DNA of 64,000 nucleotides from Siphonodentalium dalli (GCA_032622095.1 CP136063.1:7853814-7917813), one strand, 5' to 3'; positions 1-14,119 are shown, counted from the first letter of the stretch. Made by a program: numbers and translations. Notes: generated by a model from the sequence alone, not told the origin.

Positions 1-230
1 CAGACAAGGATGGATAACTCTATAATCAGGGTACGCAATTTTGAATGTCTTCTGGGCCAGAAAGAATTCCCGATAATGAAAAATAATAGATTTCTAAAAT
101 CGATATCTAACAAATCTGAGCTTTGATGGGTGACTTCCTCGACTCGAATCAAATATTTTTGACCCCCGAAGCCATTGAAATAGTAATTGAGATGAGTTTT
201 ATCGGATTGAGTACCTTTAATATTTCCATA
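1..230. repeat. Dispersed repeat fragment, partner at 29.3-29.55 kb
   Basis: Bases about 100-225 match 29421-29548 in the same orientation, sharing GAGCTTTGATGG, TCCTCGACTCGAATCAAATA and CGGATTGAGTACCTTTAAT. Bases 1-63 match 29262-29335 in inverted orientation (the TCTGGGCCAGAAA and ATAACTCTATAATCAGG blocks). Two copies with one arm flipped suggest an interspersed element with rearranged ends. No coding potential is visible and the family is unknown to me. Confidence 0.6.
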
Positions 231-1324
231 CATCATGCCCACATATATTATAAAAGAATAGTACTATTATTATGCTCGTAGTAGTTAATACCACCTTACC
301 GTCAATATTCTAGCATGGTTAATTTCAAAATCACAACGTTAATTGTTATTACTATTTGTGTGTACTGTATATGTACATCAGTCACCAATTGAGAAACTTA
401 AGCACAGTCTGGTTGAATATCTACAATATATGGTGGATTATTCTCACATCCAAGCTGTTGGTGTCATTCGTGTTATTTTGCATGCGAAGTGGTAGACCCC
501 CCCCCCCCCAATAGCTTATCAATACCAATCAGGACAGTGGGTGTTTTTCCTCAATTAATTGAATTTCTTGTATACGTTCGCCTCCAGCATCACTTACTGC
601 TCACCGATGAACATACAATGTTTAGGATGAGTTCAGCACTGATTGTGTGTATTTTGATAAGTACGCCGCCAGTGGTCCTTAAGTATGTTTAGTGCAAACC
701 TAAACTGTTGTTCTAAGAAAGTACATTAGTCAGTTTCGATTACCAGTCACGTCAATGTTTCTGAATAAAACAAAAATCAAAAACTGAGTTTCCAAAAATC
801 ACATTCTTTAGCAACATTGAAAGAGGATTTAGACGATGTGTATAATTATATTGTTGCCACTAATTTTCTTACAAAACAATATAATTCTTTGAACTTGACC
901 ACGTGTCACTGTGGCTAAGTGGACGATTGCTAATGTGTTTCTCCCATTTTGAATATTTGAGCGCTTTCGTCTAATCGTACTGTATCAGGGAATCTAAGTA
1001 GGTTGTTTTAATGTGACAATTTATTGTGGGTATATACTGACATGCAGGTACATGCAAATAATGCCATGACCTCTCAAGATTCAGGCCAGATCTTTGCCAA
1101 ACCAACAGGTGACACATCTGATTATCAGCAAAACCAGATTATCTGACTACATGAAGCCAAACGTACCCATTATAAGTGGCTATTCGACTGTGTCCAGTAC
1201 GTTCCAACAAATAGGTCATAGCCGTGGGTTTATTACACATTTGTTCGACTGCTTCTGCATAACACAGATGTTGGTATTATAAACACCTCTCATCATTTCG
1301 ACTAAGAAACAGCATGATATAAGG
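231..1324. other. No gene seen
   Basis: Short stop-rich frames only. There is a C run at 499-508. I see no splice-flanked exon, RNA gene or repeat structure I can support. Confidence 0.5.
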
Positions 1325-1515
1325 TATGGGTATCATTATTTCTTACATTATTTAACAATTTTTTAATAATTTGTTCTTACATTCTTTATCAATTTTTTAT
1401 AATTTGTTCTTATATTTCTTAATGTTTTTATCATTTTTGTTATCATTATTTCTTACATACTTTAACAATTTTGTATCATTCTTTTTATTAAATTTCTTAC
1501 ATTTTTTAACAATTA
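1325..1515. repeat. AT-rich degenerate tandem repeat
   Basis: The phrases TTTCTTACAT, TTTAACAATTTT and ATAATTTGTTCTTA recur four or five times with drifting spacing of roughly 40-50 bp. Low-complexity, non-coding. Confidence 0.5.
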
Positions 1516-1539
1516 GGAAAAATAATTAAACATTTGTCA

Positions 1540-1615
1540 GCCCAATGCATTTTATTATATATGCGAGGCGACCTATGGTCGATTCGCATTTATAAGAGAA
1601 TGCATTGGCACAGGG
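1540..1615. repeat. Palindromic MITE-like hairpin, single copy
   Basis: A near-perfect palindrome of about 70 bp opens with CCCAATGCATT and closes with AATGCATTGGCACAGG around a centre GGCGACCTATGGTCG. The same hairpin occurs twice at 25729-25921. The left arm here has lost a few bases (TTTTATTATAT for TTCTCTTATATAT), so this copy is older. Confidence 0.7.
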
Positions 1616-2060
1616 TTTTTGCATTGCTGGACTGCCGTTTGTAAATCATATGCATACACCCTCTTCAAGAATGTTTATTATAACAGCATAGTAACAGCTT
1701 TTCAACAACAAACAAATGTTAACCAGTCCATTTTATGTGTGTGAATATCTGCTTATTCATATCCCTGACTGGGTTTTTGTGATAGACGGAATGTTTGTTT
1801 GGTGTTGCCATTGTCAGCATCGTTCTTGTCGGTACTTTAATCGTGGAATACCCAAACCAACGCATTTCTAGCCGACGAAATGAAATGTGACCGTATAAGT
1901 AACACTAATCCAATTGGTGTTGACAACAAGCTGAACCAACTGCCATGGAACATAAATTGACATGTCTATTTTAACAGGAAAAGGAGTGATCATCTCGAAT
2001 CACTAAGCTCCTGAATATTATTGGCAGAGAAAATAACCAAATGAGAGTACCAGTCAAAAA

Positions 2061-2125
2061 TCTTGAGCGGAGGTGAACCTCAAGAGGCAAACTCCTGAGC
2101 GGAGATGACACTCAAGAGGCAAAAG
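2061..2125. repeat. Two-copy 32-bp tandem repeat
   Basis: GAGCGGAGGTGA...CTCAAGAGGCAAA starting at 2065 is followed by GAGCGGAGATGA...CTCAAGAGGCAAA starting at 2097. Non-coding. Confidence 0.6.
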
Positions 2126-2257
2126 GATGGTATGGTTTTCCTGATATATTTTGTGCCAGACAAAGCATGCTTAACAACATTGAGAGTAGCTTGAAAAATT
2201 AATACCTAATGTTTTGTTGAGTAAGTTAAGATAACAGTTTACATTGTTTACATATTT

Positions 2258-2519
2258 TAAATATGGCTGTATAGTTTCGCTTCGTCGTAAATGTTGCGGT
2301 CAGTTGACTATGTGTACAACATTCGCAACACTCTTAAGCTAACTTTTTCATATTTTCAACTGATGGGCAAATCCTTTAAAATATGTAAACTGTTATATTA
2401 TTTTTGATAAATATGGCTGTATAGTTTCGCTTGGTCGGGGTCGTAAATGTTGCGGTCAGTTGACTATGTGTACAGCATTCGCAACACTTTTAAGTTAACT
2501 TTTTCATATTTTCAATTGA
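2258..2519. repeat. Two-copy tandem duplication, 150-bp period
   Basis: TAAATATGGCTGTATAGTTT recurs about 150 bp apart (2258, 2408). Each copy runs on through a block with TGTTGCGGTCAGTTGACTAT and CATTCGCAACAC to TTTTCATATTTTCAA. TAACAGTTTACA before copy 1 is inverted as TGTAAACTGTTA between the copies. Non-coding. Confidence 0.7.
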
Positions 2520-2839
2520 CGGAAGTGAAAAAAAAACTCAAAGTGGGAGCGAAACGTCTTCTAAATCCACCAGTATTGCGCGCGAATCACAATTGCACCT
2601 ATTCATTTCGCAATAGAGTTAATTTGTGACGTCACAGAGTCCAGATAAAAAAGTCATATTGCACAATTGTGAGTCCAATATGACATTCGGGAGTCCAATA
2701 TGACTTTTTCCCGGATTATCACGTGGCAGTTTTGCCCAATTAGAAATAGCGTTAGTTAAGGGATGGATAACAATAAAACTTATTTGTTATCATATCTTTC
2801 ACAAATTACAATCATTCATTTGTGAAAAATATATACCTA

Positions 2840-3150
2840 TAACATATCAAGGCAGGGACGTTGTTATATTGAACTTTTGTGTGGGGTGTCCACCATAGTT
2901 TGCAAGCAGGGACGTACACATGTTCTCAGTTATAGGAGAGGGTGATCATACAATAATTTCAAATTGAACAGACCTTCTTATAATAAAATATCGAGGCAGG
3001 TGCGTGGCTACAACGGTTGTTTGGTGAGGGGAGTTTCCACCATGATATCGAAACAAGGACGTGATACAGGTTCCCAGAGGATGGGTAGTCATCCAATAAC
3101 TGATCTGCCTTCTTATAACATATCGAGACAGTGACTCGGACAGAGGGGGT
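2840..3150. repeat. Degenerate tandem repeat, about 130-150 bp period
   Basis: ATATCAAGGCAGGGACG (about 2845), ATATCGAGGCAGGTGCG (about 2988) and ATATCGAGACAGTGAC (about 3119) mark three decayed units. Each also contains a 'TTCTTATAA' block and a 'TCCACCAT' block. Confidence 0.45.
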
Positions 3151-4144
3151 CTGTTGGGTTATTGGGTATACATCCTATAAGTGCTCCACTTGAACCCAAA
3201 CCCAAATGTATATGAATTACACATTTGCTATACCGAAGAATAACAGTAAGTCAATATAACTAATAGAGGTTAAATGCATTATCGTTGATTATTCTAAGCA
3301 CATATGACATGTCAATGTTGGCTATACAATACCGCAAGTCTCATTCAATGTGGCTACTCCGTGTGTGTCAATCACCAACGTTTATCAGAGACGCTGTGAG
3401 ACATATGGTTTTGTGGTGACTCATTACATAAAAACATATTTGCAGCTCCCCAATTGGGTTATGTTATCCCAACTAGTACCTCACATACGACCAGGGGAGG
3501 AACACAATCCACTGGGCCGACCATGTGTTAGAAAATATTGATATCTGAACCTGCAAATTGCAAATACTAACGTTAGCAGTTTTTGACTGGCTACGGGTGA
3601 GGGACCAGCAAAATAATTTGAACTCTTAACATGAAACTTGCAAATCCTAGCTTCTGGACTGGCATTAAGTTTCCCAAGTGTTCGCAATTTTCAACCTGAC
3701 GCCCCTGATGTTGCCAAAGTTCTAACTGATTGACTTTTCAGTCCAAACTTCTGACCAAAGTAGTACAATATGAAAACGTTGGTACAAAACCGACACATTT
3801 CCCACTAAACATTAGTAGCAATCAAACTACAAGAACTATTTCAACCTATTGTTGTTGTGAAATTTCCAACTAGTGTTGTGTCAGGTATGACATTTCCAAC
3901 AGTTGCTATTGAACATGTTGACCAACGTTGTGGGGTGTGACATTTTCACAAGGGGGATAAACGAATCGACCCCTAGTCGCCACATCCCTGCATACCATAG
4001 ATGGATATATGCTCCGGTTTAAAGGTATAACAAACAACACTGAAAATCAAAACTTCGTGTTGGAAACCCAATGAGAAGACTTTCTAGTCAGGTTTGTTAA
4101 CGTTGTGACTTTCAATGACCGTTCGTAGTACTCGATAATTATTT
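3151..4144. other. No gene; possible decayed hAT-type terminus at 3973-3990
   Basis: No exon is supportable. CTAGTCGCCACATCCCTG at 3973-3990 resembles the right terminal repeat of the hAT-like element ending at 23374, and nearby TTTCCAAC phrases recall its interior. I could not find the left end or a target duplication. Confidence 0.3.
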
Positions 4145-7100
4145 TGTGTGATTGTGAGTAGTTACAAAGAACATCTACTATTTGTGATACTGAGATGTTA
4201 GTAGTTACAAAGAACATCGACTATCTGTTATACTGAGATGTTAGTAGTTACAAAGAACATCGACTATCTGTGATACTGAGATGTCAGTAGTTACAAAGAA
4301 CATCTACTATTTGTGATTGTGATATGTTAGTAGTTACAAAGAACATCTACTATTTGTGATGGTGAGATGTTAGTAGTTACAAAGAACATATGTTATTTGT
4401 GATTGGGAGATGTTAGTAGTTACACAGAACATCTACTATTTGTTATGGTGAGATGTTAGTTGTTATAAAGAACATCTATTATTTGTGATTGGAAGATGTT
4501 AGTAGTTACACAGAACATCTACTATGTGTTATGGTGAGATGTTAGTAGTTACAAAGAACATCTACTATTTGTTATGGTAAGATCTTAGTAGTTACAAAGA
4601 ACATCTATTACTTGTGATTGGGAGATGTTAGTCGTTACCAAGAACATCTACTATTTGTGATTGCGAGATGTTAGTAGTTACAACGAACATCTACTGTTTG
4701 TGATTGTGAGATGTTAGTCGTTACAAAGAACATCTACTGTTTGTCATGGTGAGATGTTGGTAGTTACAAGGAACATCTACTATTTGTTATGGTGAGATGT
4801 TAGTAGTTACAAAGAACATCTACTATTTGTGATTGTGATATGTTAGTAGTTACAAGGAACATCTAATATGTGTAATGGTGAGATGTTAGTCGTTACAAAG
4901 AACATCTACTGTTTGTTATGGTGAGATGTTAGTCGTTACAAATAACATCTAATAATTGTGATGGTGAGATTTAGTCGCTACAAGGAACATCTGCTATTTG
5001 TTATGGTGATATGTTAGTCGTTACAAAGAACATCTACTATTTGTTATCGTGAGATGTTAGTAGTTATAAAGAACATCTACTGTTTGTTATGGTGAGATGT
5101 TAGTCGTTACAAAGAACATCTAATATTTGTGATGGTGAGATGTTAGTAGTTACAAAGAACATCTACTATTTGTTATGGTGAGATGTTAGTTGTTATAAAG
5201 AACATATATTATTTGTGATTAGAAGATGTTAGTAGTTACAAAGAACATCTACTATTTGTTATGGTGAGATGTTAGTAGTTACAAAGAACATCTACTATTT
5301 GTTATGGTAAGATCTTAGTAGTTACAAAGAACATCTATTACTTGTGATTGGGAGATGTTGGTAGTTACAAAGAACATCTACTATTTGTGATTGTGATATA
5401 TTAGTAGTTACAAAGAACATCTACTATTTGTTATGGTGAGATGTTAGTTGTTATAAAGAACATATATTATTTGTGATTAGAAGATGTTAGTAGTTACAAA
5501 GAACATCTACTATTTGTTATGGTGAGATGTTAGTAGTTACAAAGAACATCTACTATTTGTTATGGTAAGATCTTAGTAGTTACAAAGAACATCTATTACT
5601 TGTGATTGGGAGATGTTGGTAGTTACAAAGAACATCTACTATTTGTGATTGTGATATATTAGTAGTTACAAAGAACATCTACTATTTGTGATGGTGAGAT
5701 GTTAGTAGTTACAAAGAACATATGTTATTTGTGATTGGGAGATGTTAGTAGTTACAAAGAACATCTACTATTTGTTATGGTGAGATGTTAGTTGTTATAA
5801 AGAACATCTATTATTTGTGATTAGAAGATGTTAGTAGTTACAAAGAACATCTACTATTTGTTATGGTGAGATGTTAGTAGTTACAAAGAACATCTACTAT
5901 TTGTTATGGTAAGATCTTAGTAGTTACAAAGAACATCTATTACTTGTGATTGGGAGATGTTAGTAGTTACAAAGAACATCTACTATTTGTGATTGGGAGA
6001 TGTTAGTCGTTACAAAGTACATCTACTATTTGTGATGGTGAGATGTTAGTCGTTACAAAGAACATATACTATTTGTGATTGGGATATGTTAGTCGTTACA
6101 AAGAACATCTACTATTTGTGATTGTGAGATCTTAGTCGTTACAAAGAACATCTACTATTTGTCATGGTGAGATGTTAGTCGTTACAAAGAACATCTACTG
6201 TTTGTTATGGTGAGATGTTAGTCGTTACAAATAACATCTAATATTTGTGATGGTGATATTTTAGTCGCTACAAGGAACATCTGCTATTTGTTATGGTGAT
6301 ATGTTAGTCGTTACAAAGAACATATACTATTTGTTATCGTGAGATGTTAGTAGTTATAAAGAGCATCTACTGTTTGTTATGGTGAGATGTTAGTCGTTAC
6401 AAAGAACATCTAATATTTGTGATGGTTTGATGTTAGTCGCTACAAAGAATATGTAATATGTGTGATGGTGAGATGTTAGTCGTTACAAAGAACATTTACT
6501 ATTTGTTATGGTGATATGTTAGTAGTTACAAAGAACATCTATTATTTGTGATTGTGAGATGTTAGTAGTTACAAAGAACATCTACTATTTGTTATGGTTA
6601 GATGTTAGTAGTTACAAAGAACATTTACTATTTGTGATTGTGAGATGCTAGTTGTTACAAACAGCATCAAATATGTGTAATAGTGAAATGTTAGTCATTG
6701 CAAAGAACATCTACTATTTGTAATTGGGAGATGTTAGTCGTTGCAAAGAACATCTACTATTTGTTATGGTGAGATGTTAGTCGTTACAAAGTACATCTAT
6801 TATTTGTTATGGTGAGATGTTAGTCGTTACAAAGAACACCTAATACGTGTGATGGTGAGATGTTAGTCGTTACAAATAACATCTAATAATTGTGATGGTG
6901 AGATTTAGTCGCTACAAGGAACATCTGCTATTTGTTATGGTGATATGTTAGTCGTTACAAAGAACATCTACTATTTGTTATCGTGAGATGTTAGTAGTTA
7001 TAAAGAACATCTACTGTTTGTTATGGTGAGATGTTAGTCGTTACAAAGAACATCTAATATTTGTGATGGTGAGATGTTAGTAGTTACAAAGAACATCTAC

Positions 7101-10100
7101 TATTTGTTATGGTGAGATGTTAGTTGTTATAAAGAACATATATTATTTGTGATTAGAAGATGTTAGTAGTTACAAAGAACATCTACTATTTGTTATGGTG
7201 AGATGTTAGTAGTTACAAAGAACATCTACTATTTGTTATGGTAAGATCTTAGTAGTTACAAAGAACATCTATTACTTGTGATTGGGAGATGTTGGTAGTT
7301 ACAAAGAACATCTACTATTTGTGATTGTGATATATTAGTAGTTACAAAGAACATCTACTATTTGTTATGGTGAGATGTTAGTTGTTATAAAGAACATATA
7401 TTATTTGTGATTAGAAGATGTTAGTAGTTACAAAGAACATCTACTATTTGTTATGGTGAGATGTTAGTAGTTACAAAGAACATCTACTATTTGTTATGGT
7501 AAGATCTTAGTAGTTACAAAGAACATCTATTACTTGTGATTGGGAGATGTTGGTAGTTACAAAGAACATCTACTATTTGTGATTGTGATATATTAGTAGT
7601 TACAAAGAACATCTACTATTTGTGATGGTGAGATGTTAGTAGTTACAAAGAACATATGTTATTTGTGATTGGGAGATGTTAGTAGTTACAAAGAACATCT
7701 ACTATTTGTTATGGTGAGATGTTAGTTGTTATAAAGAACATCTATTATTTGTGATTAGAAGATGTTAGTAGTTACAAAGAACATCTACTATTTGTTATGG
7801 TGAGATGTTAGTAGTTACAAAGTACATCTACTATTTGTTATGGTAAGATCTTAGTAGTTACAAAGAACATCTATTACTTGTGATTGGGAGATGTTAGTAG
7901 TTACAAAGAACATCTACTATTTGTGATTGGGAGATGTTAGTCGTTACAAAGTACATCTACTATTTGTGATGGTGAGATGTTAGTCGTTACAAAGAACATA
8001 TACTATTTGTGATTGGGATATGTTAGTCGTTACAAAGAACATCTACTATTTGTGATTTCGAGATGTTAGTAGTCACAAAGAACATCTACTATTTGTGATT
8101 GTGAGATCTTAGTCGTTACAAAGAATATCTACTATTTGTCATGGTGAGATGTTAGTCGTTACAAAGAACATCTACTGTTTGTTATGGTGAGATGTTAGTC
8201 GTTACAAATAACATCTAATATTTGTGATGGTGATATTTTAGTCGCTACAAGGAACATCTGCTATTTGTTATGGTGATATGTTAGTCGTTACAAAGAACAT
8301 ATACTATTTGTTATCGTGAGATGTTAGTAGTTATAAAGAGCATCTACTGTTTGTTATGGTGAGATGTTAGTCGTTACAAAGAACATCTAATATTTGTGAT
8401 GGTTTGATGTTAGTCGCTACAAAGAATATGTAATATGTGTGATGGTGAGATGTTAGTCGTTACAAAGAACATTTACTATTTGTTATGGTGATATGTTAGT
8501 AGTTACAAAGAACATCTATTATTTGTGATTGTGAGATGTTAGTAGTTACAAAGAACATCTACTATTTGTTATGGTTAGATGTTAGTAGTTACAAAGAACA
8601 TTTACTATTTGTGATTGTGAGATGCTAGTTGTTACAAACAGCATCAAATATGTGTAATAGTGAAATGTTAGTCATTGCAAAGAACATCTACTATTTGTAA
8701 TTGGGAGATGTTAGTCGTTGCAAAGAACATCTACTATTTGTTATGGTGAGATGTTAGTCGTTACAAAGTACATCTATTATTTGTTATGGTGAGATGTTAG
8801 TCGTTACAAAGAACACCTAATACGTGTGATGGTGAGATGTTAGTCGTTACAAATAACATCTAATAATTGTGATGGTGAGATTTAGTCGCTACAAGGAACA
8901 TCTGCTATTTGTTATGGTGATATGTTAGTCGTTACAAAGAACATCTACTATTTGTTATCGTGAGATGTTAGTAGTTATAAAGAACATCTACTGTTTGTTA
9001 TGGTGAGATGTTAGTCGTTACAAAGAACATCTAATATTTGTGATGGTGAGATGTTAGTAGTTACAAAGAACATCTACTATTTGTTATGGTGAGATGTTAG
9101 TTGTTATAAAGAACATATATTATTTGTGATTAGAAGATGTTAGTAGTTACAAAGAACATCTACTATTTGTTATGGTGAGATGTTAGTAGTTACAAAGAAC
9201 ATCTACTATTTGTTATGGTAAGATCTTAGTAGTTACAAAGAACATCTATTACTTGTGATTGGGAGATGTTGGTAGTTACAAAGAACATCTACTATTTGTG
9301 ATTGTGATATATTAGTAGTTACAAAGAACATCTACTATTTGTTATGGTGAGATGTTAGTTGTTATAAAGAACATATATTATTTGTGATTAGAAGATGTTA
9401 GTAGTTACAAAGAACATCTACTATTTGTTATGGTGAGATGTTAGTAGTTACAAAGAACATCTACTATTTGTTATGGTAAGATCTTAGTAGTTACAAAGAA
9501 CATCTATTACTTGTGATTGGGAGATGTTGGTAGTTACAAAGAACATCTACTATTTGTGATTGTGATATATTAGTAGTTACAAAGAACATCTACTATTTGT
9601 GATGGTGAGATGTTAGTAGTTACAAAGAACATATGTTATTTGTGATTGGGAGATGTTAGTAGTTACAAAGAACATCTACTATTTGTTATGGTGAGATGTT
9701 AGTTGTTATAAAGAACATCTATTATTTGTGATTAGAAGATGTTAGTAGTTACAAAGAACATCTACTATTTGTTATGGTGAGATGTTAGTAGTTACAAAGA
9801 ACATCTACTATTTGTTATGGTAAGATCTTAGTAGTTACAAAGAACATCTATTACTTGTGATTGGGAGATGTTAGTAGTTACAAAGAACATCTACTATTTG
9901 TGATTGGGAGATGTTAGTCGTTACAAAGTACATCTACTATTTGTGATGGTGAGATGTTAGTCGTTACAAAGAACATATACTATTTGTGATTGGGATATGT
10001 TAGTCGTTACAAAGAACATCTACTATTTGTGATTTCGAGATGTTAGTAGTCACAAAGATCATCTACTATTTGTGATTGTGAGATCTTAGTCGTTACAAAG

Positions 10101-12182
10101 AACATCTACTATTTGTCATGGTGAGATGTTAGTCGTTACAAAGAACATCTACTGTTTGTTATGGTGAGATGTTAGTCGTTACAAATAACATCTAATATTT
10201 GTGATGGTGATATTTTAGTCGCTACAAGGAACATCTGCTATTTGTTATGGTGATATGTTAGTCGTTACAAAGAACATATACTATTTGTTATCGTGAGATG
10301 TTAGTAGTTATAAAGAGCATCTACTGTTTGTTATGGTGAGATGTTAGTCGTTACAAAGAACATCTAATATTTGTGATGGTTTGATGTTAGTCGCTACAAA
10401 GAATATGTAATATGTGTGATGGTGAGATGTTAGTCGTTACAAAGAACATTTACTATTTGTTATGGTGATATGTTAGTAGTTACAAAGAACATCTATTATT
10501 TGTGATTGTGAGATGTTAGTAGTTACAAAGAACATCTACTATTTGTTATGGTTAGATGTTAGTAGTTACAAAGAACATTTACTATTTGTGATTGTGAGAT
10601 GCTAGTTGTTACAAACAGCATCAAATATGTGTAATAGTGAAATGTTAGTCATTGCAAAGAACATCTACTATTTGTAATTGGGAGATGTTAGTCGTTGCAA
10701 AGAACATCTACTATTTGTTATGGTGAGATGTTAGTCGTTACAAAGTACATCTATTATTTGTTATGGTGAGATGTTAGTCGTTACAAAGAACACCTAATAC
10801 GTGTGATGGTGAGATGTTAGTCGTTACAAAAAACATCTACTGTTTGTGATTGTGAGATGTTAGTAGTTACAAAGAACATCTACTATTTGTGATGGTGAGA
10901 AGTTAGTCGTTACAAAGAATATCTACTATTTGTAATTGTGATATGCTAGTAGTTACAAAGAACATCCACTATTTGTATTTGTGAAATGTTAGTTGTTACA
11001 AAGAACATCTAATATTTGTGATTGTGAGATGTTAGTAGTTACAAATAGTATCAGATATGTGAGCCGATGAGATGTTAGTCGTTACAAACAACATCTACTA
11101 TTTGTGATTGTGATATGTTAGTAGTTACAATGAACATCTATTATTTGTGATTGTGAGATGGTAGTCGTTACAAAGAACATCTAATATGTTTGATGGTGAG
11201 ATGTTAGTCGTTACAAAGAACATCTACTCTTTGAGATTGTGAGATGTTATTCGTTACAAAGAACATTTACTATTTGTTATGGTGAGTTGTTAGTAGTTAC
11301 AAAGAACATCTATTATTTGTGATTGGGAGATGTTTGTAGTTACAAAGAACATCTACTATTTGTTATGGTGAGATGTCAGTAGTTACAAAGAACATTTACT
11401 ATTTGTGATTGTGAGATGCTAGTCGTTACAAAGAGCTTCAAATATGTGTGATGGTGAAATGTTAGTCGTTACAAAGAACATCTAATATTTGTGATGGTGA
11501 GATGTTAGTAGTTACAAAGAACATCTACTATTTGTGATGGTGAGATGTTGGTAGTTACAAAGAACATCTACTATTTGTAATTGTGAGATGTTAGTCGTTA
11601 CAAAGAGCATGTAATATTTGTTATTGTGAGATGTTAGTAGTTACAAAGAACATCTACTATTTGTTATGGTGAGATGTTAGTCGTTACAAAGAACATATAT
11701 TATTTGTTATTGTGAGATGTTAGTCGTTACAAAAAGCATATAATATTTGTTATGGTGAGATGTTAGTAGTTACAAAGAACATTTACTATTTGTGATTGTG
11801 AAATGTTAGTCGTTACAAAGAACATCTTCTTTTTGTGATTGTGATATGTTAGTCGCTACAAAGAACATCTAATATTTGTGATTGTGAGTTGTTAGTAGTT
11901 ACAAAGAGAACATCTACTATTTGTGATTGGGAGATGTCAGTCGTTACAAAGAACATCTCTTATTTGTGAATGTGAGTTGTTAGTAGTTAAAAAGAACATC
12001 TACTATTTGAGATTGGGAGATGTTAGTCGTTACAAAGAACATCTATTATTTGTGATTGTGAGATGTTAGTAGTTACAAAGAGCATCTACTGTTTGTGATT
12101 ATGAGATGTTATTAGATACAAAGAGCATCTGATATTTGTGATTGTGAAATGTTAGTCGTTACAAAGAACATCTACTATTTGC
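4145..12182. repeat. 43-bp satellite array with higher-order repeats (about 8 kb)
   Basis: About 187 monomers of 43 bp, typical start AGATGTTAGTAGTTACAAAG followed by AACATCTACTATTTG and a variable TGATTGTG or TTATGGTG tail. Each monomer contains a 7-bp inverted repeat, AGATGTT ... AACATCT, separated by 13 nt, so single strands can form a hairpin in every unit. Variant monomers recur in fixed order: the marker AATAATTGTG lies at 4951, 6885 and 8862. That gives higher-order units of 1934 and 1977 bp, i.e. 45 and 46 monomers less 1 bp; a third near-complete copy runs to about 10.84 kb. The last 1.3 kb is unphased and more divergent. No reading frame survives. Confidence 0.95.
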
Positions 12183-12389
12183 TAATTATGTTTATATTGC
12201 AAGTTCGTAGCGGAATGAGAAATTTATATTTCTTACAATAATGAAGAATCTAACAAAGAACATTGTTCATAGTATTACCCCTTGATGTGACCAAAATGTC
12301 ATACCATGCAACTCTTAGATGGTTGGCAATATGGCTGCCGAAGTGAAAATATAGTATGTGTGCAATAATATCTTCCCAACTCGACCCAG

Positions 12390-13240
12390 CTTATTGCTTG
12401 ATTTAAACTAGTAATATCCAAGACAAACTTGTAGTATACAATATCATAATACTTCTACATTAAATCAGGCAATTAAACTAATACCAATTCTGGTATAACA
12501 CATTACTAAACTAAACTGATACCAATTTTGGTATAACATATTACTAATCTAAACTAAACTAATACCAATTCTGGTATAACATATTACTAATCTAATATAT
12601 CATAATAATTCGATATTAAATCAGCAACTAAACTAATACCAATGCTGGTATAACAGATTACTAATCTAAACTAAACTAATACCAATTCTGGTATAAAAGA
12701 TTACTAATCTAAACTAAACTAGTACCAATTCTGGTATAACATATTACTAATCTAAACTAAACTAATACCAATTTTGGTATAACATATTACTAATCTAATA
12801 TATCATAATACTTCTATATTAAATCAGCAACTAAACTAATACCAATTCTGGTATAACATATTACTAATCTAATATATCATAATAATTCGATATTAAATCA
12901 GCAACTAAACTAATACCAATTCTGGTATAACAGATTACTAATCTAAACTAAACTAATACCAATTCTGGTATAACATATTACTAATCTAAACTAAACTAAT
13001 AACAATTATGGTATAACATATTACTAATCTAAACTAAACTAATACCAATTCTGGTATAACATATTACTAATCTAAACAAACTTGTACCAATTCTGGTATA
13101 ACATATTACTAATCTAAACTAAACTAGTACCAATTATGGTATAAGAGATTACTAATCTAAACTAAACTAATACCAATTCTGGTATAACAGATTACTAAAC
13201 TAAACTAATACCAATTATGTTATAAGAGATTACTAATCTG
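12390..13240. repeat. Second satellite, 38-43 bp period, palindromic core
   Basis: About 18 units of ATACCAATTCTGGTATAAC followed by ATATTACTAATCTAAACTAA. The core is an inverted repeat (ATACCA - 4 nt - TGGTAT). Some units carry instead a longer spacer with ATATATCATAATAATTCGAT and AAATCAGCAACTAAAC. Non-coding and very AT-rich. Confidence 0.9.
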
Positions 13241-14119
13241 TTTGAACAAAGAGGTAACTTCATCTAATAAATTAACTCTCTGTTGTAGAAACAGTTATAT
13301 TTTGTCAGGGAAACCCTATCATTTACTATTGAACAGTGCTATCCCACAGCAAACATGTATTTATACAGTTGCGACAAGGGACTCGTCCGAGTATCCAGTG
13401 AGGAGCCGATATACTTAGTCGGTATTTAAACTACTCACAATGCTCTCTATTCGGATTCCTTCTGAGGATGGGTAATCAATGACTTGCAACCGGAGACAAT
13501 AATTACGTTAGTGTATTGAACCTAATTTACTTTGGAATTCATTTAATATGTCAATTTATCAACAATTATTATCACTATGACTTGCAGGTGTGTGGAGGTA
13601 ATTAAATAAGATGTCGTAATTAAATGTTATGTAACACTTTTTACTGTTAGACGCGGTGTGGTTAATCAAAAAGGTCAATACCCTGGCTCGCTCCATACTC
13701 CATACGTGGGAAAGCGACCCCGGGGTGAAATGGTCCAGGCCATTTCATCACGGGCCGTTGGTCCCACAAAGAATATATTGTATTAACCTGTTTGAGATAT
13801 ACCATATACGTGGTCCAATCGAAATGCGATACGGTTGGAGCAAGGGCGTTGGCTAGATAGATAAATATATATTGAACGAGGACAGTCTCACTCTATCTGC
13901 ACACTCGTCGTATGCACTCTCGTTACCATACACGCATAGTGTAAATATGTATTATATATTGATCCGTAACTGCCTGTTGACTTGTTTATACTTGTGTAAA
14001 TATTATTGTGTCTGAGAGTTCCGACTTAGTGACAGGAACCTGGGAGTACTATAGTTAACAGACAAAAGGCGTCATGTAAAATTTGCTCAACGAGGCAATG
14101 TTATATGGGTTAAACTCAC
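13241..14119. other. No gene seen
   Basis: Unique-looking sequence downstream of the MAM exon on the minus strand. The next exon of that gene would be expected here or further left, but I find no convincing splice-flanked frame with domain similarity. If the gene continues, it does so across the satellite arrays or outside the window. Confidence 0.4.

Noticed and set aside
4145-12182. CRISPR-like array of short repeats
   Set aside because: Repeats are contiguous 43-bp monomers with no unique spacers, and the genome is eukaryotic.
13370-13440. Possible self-cleaving ribozyme (compact GC stems around GTATCCAGTGAGGAGCCG)
   Set aside because: The conserved hammerhead core (CTGANGA ... GAAA) is absent.
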